This document shows positions 10,799 through 20,181 of a DNA stretch of 64,000 nt, piece by piece. The stretch lies in contig PDPG01000045.1 in NCBI GenBank assembly GCA_002747455.1, positions 1-64,000 of the forward strand, read 5' to 3'. The position numbers and the translations under genes were made by a program. This stretch comes from Pseudomonadota bacterium (GTDB lineage: Bacteria; Pseudomonadota; Gammaproteobacteria; Thiotrichales; Thiotrichaceae). The notes beneath the pieces were generated by a model. It made no database searches and was not told the DNA's origin. It saw only the letters and a list, made by a program, of their open reading frames with translations. Numbering within the stretch: the first letter of the stretch is position 1; each line of letters begins with the position of its first letter.

Positions 10799-12169
10799 TT
10801 AACTCACTAATCGCGTAATATCATTATAAATTGCCAGCACCATAAGCACGCCAACCATCGCCATCCCGATTCTCATGCCCACCGCCTCAAATTTTTCTGA
10901 CACAGGGCTCCCTTTTACTATTTCGATCAGGTAATACATCAAATGACCACCATCCAACATTGGAATGGGCAGCAAATTCAGGACACCTAAACTTAAACTA
11001 ATAATCGCCAAAAAGCTCATAAATACCGAAAAGCCGATAATGGCACTTTTACCGGCATAATTCGCAATCGTCAGAGGGCCACTGATATTTTTAACTGATG
11101 CCTCCCCCGTGATCAACCGCCCCATAACGCGCAGAGTCATGAGTGACATATCCCAAGTTTCCAGTGCGCCCATCTTAATTGCTTCAAAAGGTGACGCATG
11201 GCGACTAAACATTAGTTTTTGGCGGGCCTCATCGGTTACGGAATAAGCCATGCCTATACCGATCAGGCCAACCGTCTTGCCATCACGTTCGGCAGCTCTA
11301 GGAACAACGGTAACATCAAGCAACTGACCTTCTCGCAATACCCCCAACTCAACCTGCTTTCCCGGATTAGCACTGATAAACGCTGAAAATGCACTGGTTG
11401 ATTCTATCGCTTCACCATTCAAGATTTGAATATGATCGTCAAGTTGCAAACCCGCTGCTTCTGCGGCAGAGCCTTCCAATATCTTCACGACCACCGGATG
11501 ATTCTCTGCCTTTTCAAGCTTTAGTCCGATCTTACTAAAATAGTCGCCTTCATCTTTTAATAAGGGCGTGTTACTTAAATCAAGTACGCGCTGTGCAGGG
11601 CTGCCATCAGCATCCACTACCTGAAGACTCACCTTGGTATCTCCCAGATACTCATTTAACAGCGCCAGCCGCAACTGACTCACTGACTCAACAGGTACTT
11701 GATTCACATGGGTGACTTTGTCTCCGGCAATAACGCCGCTCATGGCCGCCGGCGTGTTAGGCACTGGTGTACCCAGATACGGGCGCACCGACTCAATGCC
11801 ATACATGTAAGTGGCGGCAAATGCGAAGATAGCAAAGATAAAATTAAATACTGGCCCGGCCAGTACAACCAAGAAACGCTTCCAGACTGGCTGGAGGTTA
11901 AATGCTCGATGGCGCTCGGAAGGATCAACCTCGCCTTCACGTTCATCCAGCATTTTGACGTAGCCACCCAAAGGAATGATAGATAAGGCATATTCAACCT
12001 CGTCTTCATCCTTGCCCTTTTTAGACCAGATGACCTTGCCAAAACCAATCGAAAAACGCAGGACTTTAATCCCCAGCTTTCTAGCCACCCAATAGTGCCC
12101 AAACTCATGAACAGCGACTAACAAGCCGATGGTGACAAAAAAGGCAGCGATAATAATTAAGATATTCAT
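10799..12169 (-). CDS. rseP: Site-2 protease RseP
   Basis: Inner-membrane zinc protease that cuts the anti-sigma factor RseA to release sigma E. The zinc site HEFGH is in the first TM segment (LLVAVHEFGHYWVARKLG), and the third ligand is in the C-terminal LPIPMLDGGHL. Two PDZ domains lie between residues about 120 and 310. Length 456 is typical. It is normally preceded by dxr, but here 224 bp of non-coding DNA lies upstream. Confidence 0.97.
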   Translation of the reverse strand: MNILIIIAAFFVTIGLLVAVHEFGHYWVARKLGIKVLRFSIGFGKVIWSKKGKDEDEVEYALSIIPLGGYVKMLDEREGEVDPSERHRAFNLQPVWKRFLVVLAGPVFNFIFAIFAFAATYMYGIESVRPYLGTPVPNTPAAMSGVIAGDKVTHVNQVPVESVSQLRLALLNEYLGDTKVSLQVVDADGSPAQRVLDLSNTPLLKDEGDYFSKIGLKLEKAENHPVVVKILEGSAAEAAGLQLDDHIQILNGEAIESTSAFSAFISANPGKQVELGVLREGQLLDVTVVPRAAERDGKTVGLIGIGMAYSVTDEARQKLMFSRHASPFEAIKMGALETWDMSLMTLRVMGRLITGEASVKNISGPLTIANYAGKSAIIGFSVFMSFLAIISLSLGVLNLLPIPMLDGGHLMYYLIEIVKGSPVSEKFEAVGMRIGMAMVGVLMVLAIYNDITRLVS

Positions 12170-12393
12170 ATAATGCAGTTCACTGCTTCTTATTGTTTTT
12201 TACCCGCAAGCCTGCCTATTTACGGCTGAGCATATCCTGAACAACAGTTTCACTTAAGATAAGCGGCATTCCACCAGCAGATTGTTGGGGTATTTTCCAA
12301 TAAGTTACAGTATCTCTGTAATGTTAATTTATTTCTCAAGAACCGGATCAATCCGACAAGTGTTTTCACAATCCGTTTTCGAGTCAGTCAGGA
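12170..12393. other. Non-coding gap at the expected position of dxr
   Basis: In most gammaproteobacteria dxr (about 1.2 kb) lies between cdsA and rseP. Here there are only 224 bp. The stretch holds a palindrome (TTACAG-TATCT-CTGTAA, 12305-12321) and a short open minus-strand frame with no start codon, ending ILSETVVQDMLSRK before a TAG. That peptide does not resemble the Dxr C-terminus as I know it. The gap presumably carries a promoter for rseP-bamA. Confidence 0.6.
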
Positions 12394-13206
12394 TTATATC
12401 CCTCGCTCAATAAGGCTCACAGATAGGCCCAATACAAAAACAGGCAGTGCCGCCAGCAAACCATCAATTCGATCTAAAACGCCACCATGTCCGGGCAAAA
12501 GACTGCCGCTGTCCTTTTGACCAGCCTCGCGCTTTATCAAACTTTCAAACAAGTCCCCTGCAACGGATAGCGCCGCCACTAATAGGGACAGTAGCAAGAA
12601 ATACACCCACTCGACCCCATGGAAACCAAAGAATGAGGCACCGAGCACCGCAAATAATAAAGCCGCCGCCAAACCACCTTTGACACCTTCAATGGTTTTA
12701 CCGGGGCTAAGATGCGATGCTAACTTGTTCTTTCCGATGGATTTACCTACAAAATAAGCACCGGTATCCATCGCTGCGACTAGAAAAACCAGATACAAAA
12801 CCAAACGAGGGTCATGGTGTTGCAGGCGCACAATAGCCAGCCATGCAGGAATAAGTACCAATACCGCCGACAATCTCAGAATCCAGCGGCGGCTTGAGTA
12901 GAAGGTACTCCCCTGCCGATAAATGGTAAGTAAACCCAAAATTGTTACCCACCAAACAACGCCAATGGCAATCACATACCACGACAAGCCTGCAACCTGA
13001 CTCATTATGGCAACACTGATCAAGCCAATGACAGCCACAACACGGGGCATTTCATCCAGGCCAATCAGTCGTCCCCACTCCCATCCACCAACACTGAGGA
13101 TGACAGCCAGTGACGCAATCATAAAATACTTGGATGGAAGTAGCAGTACCGCTGCAAAGACAACAACCGCCATGATGATGCCAGTGACTACACGTTGTTT
13201 AAGCAT
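12394..13206 (-). CDS. cdsA: Phosphatidate cytidylyltransferase
   Basis: Makes CDP-diacylglycerol from phosphatidate and CTP, the precursor of all phospholipids. It is a multi-pass membrane protein of 270 residues with at least seven hydrophobic segments. The CdsA signature is in the C-terminal part: KDSGSLLPGHGGVLDRIDGL. It overlaps uppS by 8 bp, indicating translational coupling. Its product CDP-DAG feeds PssA, encoded at 54264-55064. Confidence 0.96.
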   Translation of the reverse strand: MLKQRVVTGIIMAVVVFAAVLLLPSKYFMIASLAVILSVGGWEWGRLIGLDEMPRVVAVIGLISVAIMSQVAGLSWYVIAIGVVWWVTILGLLTIYRQGSTFYSSRRWILRLSAVLVLIPAWLAIVRLQHHDPRLVLYLVFLVAAMDTGAYFVGKSIGKNKLASHLSPGKTIEGVKGGLAAALLFAVLGASFFGFHGVEWVYFLLLSLLVAALSVAGDLFESLIKREAGQKDSGSLLPGHGGVLDRIDGLLAALPVFVLGLSVSLIERGI

Positions 13207-13924
13207 TTTGACCTCCCTCGACTTGTTCTCCCGTCATTCCGAACCGACGCTGCCTACCGGAATAGTCTTCTATCGCTGACATCAATGCAGTCTCATCAAA
13301 ATCAGGCCAAAGTACGTCGGTAAAGTATAGTTCAGAATAGGCAAGCTGCCATAGTAAGAAATTACTGATCCGTTGTTCACCCCCTGTGCGAATAAACAAA
13401 TCAGGATCGCCCACATCGCATGTGGTCAGTTTTGCTGAGATCATTGCCTCAGTCACGGGGGAATCAGGTTTTTCCTGTATTAACTGCTGAGCCGCTTGGA
13501 CAATATCCCAGCGTCCACCATAATTCGCTGCTACTTGTAATAAAAGCCTGTCGCCACCCGCAGTCAAGGTTTCAACGTGGGCAATTTTATCCTGTAACTT
13601 CTGGGAAAACCCTGCAATATCGCCGATAAACTTGAGGCGAACGCCATGCCTAACCAAGCCTTTCACTTCGCGATCCAAAGCCGTTGCCAATAATGACATG
13701 AGTCCCTTTACTTCATCCTCGGGGCGCTTCCAGTTCTCACTACTAAAAGCAAATAAAGTAAGACACTCAACAGGTAAACGGCCACAGGTTTTAACCGTCG
13801 CTCTCACCGCTTCCGCTCCACGATGGTGACCAAACAAACGGGGACGCCGCCGTTGCTGCGCCCAGCGCCCATTGCCATCCATGACGATGGCAATATGGCG
13901 AGGTATAAGCAATTGATTTATCAT
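13199..13924 (-). CDS. uppS: Undecaprenyl diphosphate synthase (cis-prenyltransferase)
   Basis: Condenses eight IPP units onto FPP to make the C55 lipid carrier for peptidoglycan and O-antigen. The signature HIAIVMDGNGRWAQ carries the catalytic Asp; GHHRGAEAVR and the C-terminal RTGGEQRISNFLLWQLAYSE are also present. Length 241 is typical. It needs isoprenoid precursors, which makes the absence of dxr beside it notable. Confidence 0.97.
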   Translation of the reverse strand: MINQLLIPRHIAIVMDGNGRWAQQRRRPRLFGHHRGAEAVRATVKTCGRLPVECLTLFAFSSENWKRPEDEVKGLMSLLATALDREVKGLVRHGVRLKFIGDIAGFSQKLQDKIAHVETLTAGGDRLLLQVAANYGGRWDIVQAAQQLIQEKPDSPVTEAMISAKLTTCDVGDPDLFIRTGGEQRISNFLLWQLAYSELYFTDVLWPDFDETALMSAIEDYSGRQRRFGMTGEQVEGGQNA

Positions 13925-13970
13925 AAATTATTATTCTTTAACGGCAGGTCTTTGGGGGATATTGTGGGTA

Positions 13971-14528
13971 TTATATTTCCATCAAGTCTTGTTCTTTCTT
14001 CACTAAAAGCTCATCAACAACCTTAATAAACTGGTCGGTCAACTTCTGAATGGCATCCTGTGCCCGACGCTCATCATCTTCAGAAATTTCTTTATCCTTT
14101 TGCAGCGTCTTCAAGCTTGAGTTTGCATCACGGCGAATATTGCGGATTGCCACACGGGAGTTTTCAGCTTCACCACGCACAACCTTAACCAAGTCCTTAC
14201 GACGCTCTTCAGTTAATGCGGGCATTGGAACACGAATCACAGTACCAGCCGAGTTTGGATTCAATCCCAAGTCTGATGTCATAATAGCCTTTTCGATGGC
14301 TTGAACCATCGTTCTTTCCCAAGGCGTAATGCTCAAAGTGCGGGAGTCTTCGATACCAATATTGGCGACTTGACTGAGTGGCACCATGCTTCCGTAGTAA
14401 TCAACGCTCACATGATCCAGTAGAGATGGATGCGCGCGGCCTGTACGAACCTTGGCCAACTCATCTTTCAATGCATCGATGGTTTTATTCATTCTTGTAT
14501 CAGCATCTTGCTGGATATCGTCAATCAT
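13971..14528 (-). CDS. frr: Ribosome recycling factor
   Basis: Splits post-termination ribosomes together with EF-G. The 185 residues cover the standard three-helix bundle and small domain: [20 protein letters not shown] near the N-terminus and [20 protein letters not shown] in the C-terminal half. The ATG overlaps the pyrH stop by 4 bp. Confidence 0.98.
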   Translation of the reverse strand: MIDDIQQDADTRMNKTIDALKDELAKVRTGRAHPSLLDHVSVDYYGSMVPLSQVANIGIEDSRTLSITPWERTMVQAIEKAIMTSDLGLNPNSAGTVIRVPMPALTEERRKDLVKVVRGEAENSRVAIRNIRRDANSSLKTLQKDKEISEDDERRAQDAIQKLTDQFIKVVDELLVKKEQDLMEI

Positions 14529-15256
14529 TGTGCTACCTCAACTAAAGTTCCGATATTCTCGCCATCTACAATGGCCGCTAACGCACCGGATTCAAACATA
14601 TTAAACACACGCATCGGCATGCCGTTCTCGTTGCATAATACCATCGCTGTCAGATCCATTACAGCCAAACGCTGTTCAATTGCATCGTCATAACTGATTG
14701 TGTCATAACGCACAGCATCCGCGTACTTCACAGGGTCTTTATCATAAACCCCATCAACCTTGGTCGCTTTTAGTAATAAATCAGCCTGAATCTCAATAGC
14801 CCGAAGACTGGCAGCACTATCAGTGGTAAAGCAAGGGTTGCCAGTACCCGCCGAAAAAATCACAACCTCGCCCTGCTCCAAATAACGTCGGGCTGCTTCT
14901 GCAGAGAAGCCCTCGCCCACGCCGTCAATATTCATGGCTGTCATCACCCGACAACGAACGCCCTGTTTGTGCAACGCATCCTGCATTGCCAGCGCATTCA
15001 TCACCGTTGCCAACATCCCCATCTGGTCACCGCTGACACGATTAATCCCACTTTTAGCCAAACCCGCGCCCCGGAAAATATTTCCGCCGCCGATAACCAA
15101 CGCTATCTGCACGCCCTGCTTTCGCTGCTCGGCAACCTGTCGGGCAGTCTGCTGCAACATATCCGCATCGAAACCAAAATCAAAACCACCCATCAGCGCT
15201 TCACCGCTGAGCTTCAACAAAATCCGTTTTGGACGTGTTCCTGTATTTTCTGACAT
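14525..15256 (-). CDS. pyrH: Uridylate kinase
   Basis: Phosphorylates UMP to UDP in the cytoplasm and is specific to bacteria. The amino-acid kinase fold is clear from the N-terminal [13 protein letters not shown], the glycine-rich [12 protein letters not shown], and [13 protein letters not shown]. Length 243 is normal. It is separated from tsf by a terminator, so it probably has its own promoter within 15257-15340. Confidence 0.97.
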   Translation of the reverse strand: MSENTGTRPKRILLKLSGEALMGGFDFGFDADMLQQTARQVAEQRKQGVQIALVIGGGNIFRGAGLAKSGINRVSGDQMGMLATVMNALAMQDALHKQGVRCRVMTAMNIDGVGEGFSAEAARRYLEQGEVVIFSAGTGNPCFTTDSAASLRAIEIQADLLLKATKVDGVYDKDPVKYADAVRYDTISYDDAIEQRLAVMDLTAMVLCNENGMPMRVFNMFESGALAAIVDGENIGTLVEVAQ

Positions 15257-15346
15257 TATTCATTAACCTGATTGGGAAGCTATAGAACAAGCAGCAGTAG
15301 CACAAAAGAATGCGCCTACTCAGCTCAAACGCACTTAGGTTACATA

Positions 15347-15377
15347 AAAAAAAGGGACGTTGCTACGCCCCTTTTTT
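15347..15377 (-). terminator. Rho-independent terminator of rpsB-tsf
   Basis: On the minus strand: a run of A, GGGGCG, a short loop, CGTCCC, then a run of T. It begins about 25 bases after the tsf stop. The A and T runs flank the stem on both sides. It separates the rpsB-tsf unit from pyrH. Confidence 0.85.
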
Positions 15378-15403
15378 CAATTCCACTAAAAATGCAGAAT
15401 TAT

Positions 15404-16294
15404 TTACTTAGACTTATTTACTTCAGCCATTACTTCAGCAGCAAAGTCTTCTTCAACTTTTTCGATGCCTTCACCCACTTCATATCGTACAAAGCTAATG
15501 ACTTCAGCACCTGCATCTTTCAACAGCTGCTCAACTGTCTGGTCAGGATTCTTAACAAACTGCTGCCCAAGCAACGTCACTTCCGCAAGATACTTACGCA
15601 AACGGCCCTGAATCATTTTCTCAATGATTTCCATTGGCTTGCCACTTTCCTGCGCCTGAGCGACCAGGATATCCTTTTCACGCTGCATAACATCAGCAGG
15701 CACTTCGCTTTCAGAAACACAAATTGGGCGACTGGCTGCAATGTGCATTGCAATATCCTTACCCAATGCTTCGTCACCACCTTTCATGACGACAGCCACG
15801 CCGATTTTTTCGCCATGCTGGTAGTAGCTAATTTCTGAATCCGCATCCGCAGCCGTCAGTAACTCAAAACGGCGAATTTGAATATTCTCACCGATTTTTG
15901 CAACTAATCCTGCACGCGCCTCGCCCACAGACTCACCAGAATCCAGTGGTAATTCAGACAACGCAGCAACGTCCGCAGGCTTATCCACCAACGTCTGCTC
16001 GGCAACAGACTGGGCGAAAGCTGCAAAATTCGCATCCTTCGCAACAAAGTCAGTTTCAGAGTTGACTTCAACCATTGCGCCTTCTTTTTTGTCATCGCTC
16101 AATACGATAACAACGCGACCCTCGGCAGCAATGCGACCTGCTTTTTTATCCGCCTTAGCAGCACCCCGCTTGCGCATCAAATCAACTGCTGCTTCCATGT
16201 CACCATTAGTTTCAGTCAGCATTCTCTTGCAGTCCATCATACCAGCGCCCGTACGCTCGCGTAACTCTTTCACTAAAGCCGTTGAAATAGCCAT
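15404..16294 (-). CDS. tsf: Elongation factor Ts
   Basis: Nucleotide exchange factor for EF-Tu. The N-terminal UBA-like domain begins ISTALVKELRERTGAGMMD and is followed by the EF-Tu contact region containing SETDFVAKDANF. Length 296 is standard. It is co-transcribed with rpsB (63 bp gap) and followed by a strong terminator. Confidence 0.98.
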   Translation of the reverse strand: MAISTALVKELRERTGAGMMDCKRMLTETNGDMEAAVDLMRKRGAAKADKKAGRIAAEGRVVIVLSDDKKEGAMVEVNSETDFVAKDANFAAFAQSVAEQTLVDKPADVAALSELPLDSGESVGEARAGLVAKIGENIQIRRFELLTAADADSEISYYQHGEKIGVAVVMKGGDEALGKDIAMHIAASRPICVSESEVPADVMQREKDILVAQAQESGKPMEIIEKMIQGRLRKYLAEVTLLGQQFVKNPDQTVEQLLKDAGAEVISFVRYEVGEGIEKVEEDFAAEVMAEVNKSK

Positions 16295-16357
16295 AATTTT
16301 AATCCTAAAAATTGATTGCCCATAATTGCCTATTAAATAGGCATTCGCGAAAAGCGA

Positions 16358-17161
16358 TTACTCAGCAGGAGTTGCTTTTTCTTCAGTTGCAGCTTCTGGC
16401 TCTGCGACCGGCTCAGCATCTGCTGGCGCTTCGGCAGCAGGCTCAACTGCTTTTGCCATATCCTCAGCTGTTTTTGCAGCACTGACGTGACCTTCAACAA
16501 TACTGTCCGCCACCGCAGAGGCATATAACTGAATCGCACGAATCGCGTCATCGTTACCTGGAATTGGGTAATCGACCCCCTCAAGCCCATTGTTTGTATC
16601 AACAACACCGATAACAGGAATACCCAAAGTCACCGCTTCTTTAACAGCGATATCTTCATGTCCAACGTCAATAACGAACAGTGCATCCGGCAGACCGCGC
16701 ATGTCCTTGATACCGCCCAGACTCTTTTCCAGCTTTTCCAGCTCACGAGTCAGTGTCAGCACTTCTTTCTTACCGCGACTCTGCATACTGCCATCAGCAA
16801 TCATCTTTTCCAGATCGTGCAAACGACGAATGGACTGCTTAACTGTTTTGAAGTTTGTCAGCATACCACCCAACCAACGGTGGTTTACATAGGGCATCTT
16901 GGCGCGTACGGCTTCTTCACGAATTGTGTTCTGTGCTGCACGCTTAGTACCAACAAAGAGAATCTTGCCGCCTTTAGCTGCGAGCTTACCCGCAAAGTTC
17001 AACGCATCGTTAAACATTGGCAAGGTCTTTTCCAGGTTGATAATGTGAATTTTGTTGCGGTGACCAAAGATATAGGGCCCCATCTTTGGGTTCCAATAAC
17101 GAGTTTGGTGTCCGAAGTGAACGCCTGCTTCAAGCATTTGGCGCATTGTAACTTTTGCCAT
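16358..17161 (-). CDS. rpsB: 30S ribosomal protein S2
   Basis: Small-subunit ribosomal protein. Starts [19 protein letters not shown] and keeps the S2 core ([28 protein letters not shown]). The C-terminus carries an acidic, Ala/Pro-rich tail of about 30 residues ([17 protein letters not shown]), longer than in E. coli. First gene of the rpsB-tsf operon. Confidence 0.98.
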   Translation of the reverse strand: MAKVTMRQMLEAGVHFGHQTRYWNPKMGPYIFGHRNKIHIINLEKTLPMFNDALNFAGKLAAKGGKILFVGTKRAAQNTIREEAVRAKMPYVNHRWLGGMLTNFKTVKQSIRRLHDLEKMIADGSMQSRGKKEVLTLTRELEKLEKSLGGIKDMRGLPDALFVIDVGHEDIAVKEAVTLGIPVIGVVDTNNGLEGVDYPIPGNDDAIRAIQLYASAVADSIVEGHVSAAKTAEDMAKAVEPAAEAPADAEPVAEPEAATEEKATPAE

Positions 17162-17260
17162 TTTGTAGTCCTCAATGGGTTAAGCCTCCACAAACCCCAT
17201 CTAACAACCAAAAACTGTGTTTTTAGCACCCTGTTAAACGTGTCGATCTGTGTGAGTATT
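17162..17260 (-). promoter_or_regulatory. Candidate S2-binding leader of rpsB
   Basis: The rpsB transcript should have an untranslated leader of about 140 bases. In enterobacteria S2 represses its own mRNA through such a leader. Here the leader includes a G-rich stretch (GGGGTTTGTGGAGG) about 30 bases before the start, which could fold with upstream or downstream bases. Family knowledge suggests autoregulation; the fold itself is not shown. Confidence 0.3.
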
Positions 17261-17308
17261 AGGGGTAAAATTACCCAGAAAAAATATGTTTGCGTTAAAC
17301 GCGCGCGC

Positions 17309-17338
17309 TTTATACCATGTTTGATTTACTAAATACAA
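17309..17338 (-). promoter_or_regulatory. Sigma-70 promoter of rpsB with GC-rich discriminator
   Basis: On the minus strand: TTGTAT, an 18-base spacer, TATAAA, then the GC-rich GCGCGCGCG. A GC-rich discriminator is typical of stringently controlled ribosomal promoters. The site lies in the divergent region shared with map. Confidence 0.6.
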
Positions 17339-17356
17339 CCGGTAAACATAGACCTT

Positions 17357-18148
17357 ATGCCTGTCACGATAAAAACGCCTGAAGAGATCGAAAAAATGCG
17401 CACCGCCGGCAAACTTGCCGCGCAAGTGTTGGAGATGATTGAACCGCATGTTGTACCCGGCATAACGACCAACGAATTAAATGATATTTGCCACAACTTC
17501 ATCACTAATGAACAAGGCGCAATTCCCGCACCACTAAACTACGGCAATCCCCCTTTTCCAAAATCCATTTGTACCTCTGTTAATACACAAATCTGTCACG
17601 GTATTCCTAGTGACAAGAAGCTCAAAAAAGGCGATACCGTCAATATAGATGTGACAGTCATTAAAGATGGCTACCATGGCGACACCAGCCGCATGTTCCA
17701 TGTGGGTGATGTTGCACCACCAGCCAAGCGGCTGAGCCATATTGCCCAGGTCGCAATGTATATCGGTATCGACAAGGTTAAGCCGGGCGTCAAATTGGGC
17801 GATATTGGTCATGCTATTCAAACTTATGCGGAGGCAAACCATACCTCAGTGGTTCGAGAATACTGCGGACATGGCATTGGCAGTAAATTCCACGAAGAAC
17901 CACAGGTGCTGCATTATGGCAAGCCGAATACTGGCATGACGATTGAGGAAGGCATGACCTTCACGATTGAACCCATGATTAATCTCGGCAAATGCCACTG
18001 CCGGTTATTGGGGGACAACTGGACGGTTGTGACCAAAGACCGCTCCTTGTCCGCACAATGGGAACACACAATATTAGTCACCGCTTCCGGCTACGAAATA
18101 CTGACCTTGCGTGGCGAGGAAAAGGACTGGAAAAAAATGCTCCCATAA
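17357..18148 (+). CDS. map: Methionine aminopeptidase, type I
   Basis: Removes the N-terminal methionine from new proteins. The five metal ligands and the catalytic histidine can be placed: ICHGIPSD, NIDVTVIKDGYHGDTSRMF (two Asp), YCGHGIG, FTIEPMIN (Glu) and QWEHTILVT (Glu). Length is 263 residues. It is divergent from rpsB, as in many gammaproteobacteria. Confidence 0.97.
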   Translation: MPVTIKTPEEIEKMRTAGKLAAQVLEMIEPHVVPGITTNELNDICHNFITNEQGAIPAPLNYGNPPFPKSICTSVNTQICHGIPSDKKLKKGDTVNIDVTVIKDGYHGDTSRMFHVGDVAPPAKRLSHIAQVAMYIGIDKVKPGVKLGDIGHAIQTYAEANHTSVVREYCGHGIGSKFHEEPQVLHYGKPNTGMTIEEGMTFTIEPMINLGKCHCRLLGDNWTVVTKDRSLSAQWEHTILVTASGYEILTLRGEEKDWKKMLP

Positions 18149-18474
18149 ACCAGATCGTTGGGTTCCACCATTGTGCTGCGTGATCCATTCAGTGTTTACG
18201 CAGCGGTGAGTACGCAAATTAAACCACTGTCTTACATCTGATACACTAACCGCCATTCTGTTGTAAAATAAACACACCGCTCCTCTGTAAATGCTTGACT
18301 CGCCTGTTTGATTGCTATAAGTTCGTCGGGAGGGCGGCTGTGCTTCAAACGGCTGCCAAATGCGCTAAAAACCGGCGCTTTCATGATGCCACGAGACCAA
18401 ATCATAAATCGGGGTGGGCATCAAGTTATCTTTAGTGCCGTTAGTGTTTTCTTATTCATAACTTTAGATTAGGG
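18149..18474. other. Leader and promoter region before the DEAD-like gene
   Basis: A 326-bp gene-free stretch. It holds a possible promoter (TTGACT at 18295, TATAAG at 18316; the 15-base spacer is short) and then a potential 5' leader of about 150 bases. The leader contains a hairpin-forming segment, GGCGGCTG with a distal CGGCTGCC. Long structured leaders occur on cold-shock RNA helicase genes, but I cannot assign one here. Confidence 0.4.
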
Positions 18475-20154
18475 ATGGCCTTGGGCTTTTCGTGCTTATC
18501 AGGTTTTAATTTGTCATTTTCAAACTTAAATTTACAAGAGAGTTTTGTTACCTCCATTGAGGAAGCGGGTTATTTAGCACCGACAGAACTGCAAACCCAA
18601 CTTATTCCTTTAGTTGGAGATCGTAAAAGTGTATTAGTCTGGAGCCAATCGGCTGCCGGAAAGACGGGCGCTTTCCTGATACCCGCCGTCAACTACATTT
18701 TGGCCAATCCACTTGAGGAAAAACGGGGTGCGCGCATCCTGATACTGACTTCTCGTCGCGACCGAGTCAGCCAGATCAATTACACATTAAAGCGACTCAC
18801 CAGTAACCACAATATGCGCTTTGGCTTTATTGTCAGTGGCCGCCCCTATCAGCCACAAATGCGTTTAATGCGCCGCCCGCTGGATATGATGGTCGCCACA
18901 CCAGGACGCTTAAATGATTTAGTCGATAATAATAAGGCGGACTTCTCACAGCTCGAAATGTTGATCATTGATGACATGACCACCATTTATCAAAAAAATA
19001 TGCACGGGCTGATTGCCAAAATTCTTGACCAGGTTAAAAGCGACTGTCCAACGATTGCTTTTGTACGCCATAACGACGAAGTCACCCGTCTTGCCAGAGA
19101 ACTTTTCCCGGACGCTGTTGAAATTGAGGGTATTGTTGAAGAAGAGGAAGTGCTGCCAGATCACTTGGAGAGTGGCCGATCAATTATTCATACTCCGGTA
19201 CAAAGCAGGAATGACTTCCCCAGCCATAAACAACATGCTTATGTTGCGGATGACTACACGCACAAAATTGCCTTAATGGATCATTTCCTGGATGAATTTG
19301 CTGGCCAGCCAACCGTTATCTACACCTCAACCAACAAGGCCGCTATAACACTACAAGAAAATATGGCCAATCATGGTCATGTTGCCGGGCTTGCTCACCA
19401 GCTAAAAACACAGGATATTTCGCCAACCGATACGCCTACATTGATTGTTTCCGATCAGCAGGCAGTGAATTTACCTGAGGGCACTGATCAAAACATTATT
19501 CACTTTGACCTGCCCTATAAAACCGAAAATTACAGAAAACGGCTGGAATCTCATAGCGAAGCGCGTGAGTCTGCCATGATCATTATTGCTGATGGCAATG
19601 ACTATGATGCATTACGGCGTATTGAGAAAGCGATTGGCTCGCCTGTCACACAGCGCACCGCACCGGGACTTGAGCCACTAAATCCATTTATCAGCACCCA
19701 AAAGCACACGCTCAGAAAACCCAACGGAGCCAAGACCAGAGCAAAGTCTGGGCCGAGCAAGGACAATCAAAAACGCACGAATAAGGGTAGGACAACCCTC
19801 AGTCGTCAACAGGCAGAAAAGGGAACCGCTTCAGAGAATAAACGAGGTCGCACCACCAACACCAATGCGCGGAAAAATGGCCGCACCAACAACTCAACAT
19901 CAAGCGGTAACAAAGACCAAAGACGTCAACGCAAAGGACCTTATGGCCGCTTAAATGGTGGCGTACAACGTAAGCGTACTGAATTTGGTGTGAGCACTGT
20001 TGGCACGCAAAGCAACCAGCCGGCGAGAATGCCAGATAAAGACTGGGATAACGCCATTGCTGAAAATAAATCCGGCAAAGAGAAACGTGTTGTTATACGC
20101 TATAAGGATAGGAAGCGTACCTTATTAAGGGAAGACCCGAATGCCGATAGCTGA
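18475..20154 (+). CDS. DEAD-box helicase-like protein lacking catalytic motifs
   Basis: A two-domain DEAD-box fold. The Q motif (FSNLNLQESF, PTELQ) and ATPGRLNDLV are well kept, and motif I is altered but retains GKT (SQSAAGKTGAF). Motif II reads IDDMT instead of DEAD, SAT of motif III is absent, motif V reads VSDQQAVNLPEG, and motif VI reads YRKRLESHSEARES without the arginine finger. Residues about 415-559 are a Lys/Arg/Asn-rich tail, probably RNA binding. The ATG at 18475 directly abuts AGGG. A TTG at 18511 with AGG upstream gives the family-typical start SFSNLNLQESF and 547 residues. Probably an ATPase-deficient RNA-binding paralogue. Pairs with the TPR gene 27 bp downstream. Confidence 0.8.
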   Translation: MALGFSCLSGFNLSFSNLNLQESFVTSIEEAGYLAPTELQTQLIPLVGDRKSVLVWSQSAAGKTGAFLIPAVNYILANPLEEKRGARILILTSRRDRVSQINYTLKRLTSNHNMRFGFIVSGRPYQPQMRLMRRPLDMMVATPGRLNDLVDNNKADFSQLEMLIIDDMTTIYQKNMHGLIAKILDQVKSDCPTIAFVRHNDEVTRLARELFPDAVEIEGIVEEEEVLPDHLESGRSIIHTPVQSRNDFPSHKQHAYVADDYTHKIALMDHFLDEFAGQPTVIYTSTNKAAITLQENMANHGHVAGLAHQLKTQDISPTDTPTLIVSDQQAVNLPEGTDQNIIHFDLPYKTENYRKRLESHSEARESAMIIIADGNDYDALRRIEKAIGSPVTQRTAPGLEPLNPFISTQKHTLRKPNGAKTRAKSGPSKDNQKRTNKGRTTLSRQQAEKGTASENKRGRTTNTNARKNGRTNNSTSSGNKDQRRQRKGPYGRLNGGVQRKRTEFGVSTVGTQSNQPARMPDKDWDNAIAENKSGKEKRVVIRYKDRKRTLLREDPNADS

Positions 20155-20181
20155 TTCGGTGGCCGACAAAAGGATATAACA

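Noticed and set aside
15272-15838. 188-aa plus-strand ORF over tsf
   Set aside because: Shadow of tsf that runs through its terminator.
16658-17332. 224-aa plus-strand ORF over rpsB
   Set aside because: Antisense shadow across rpsB and its leader.
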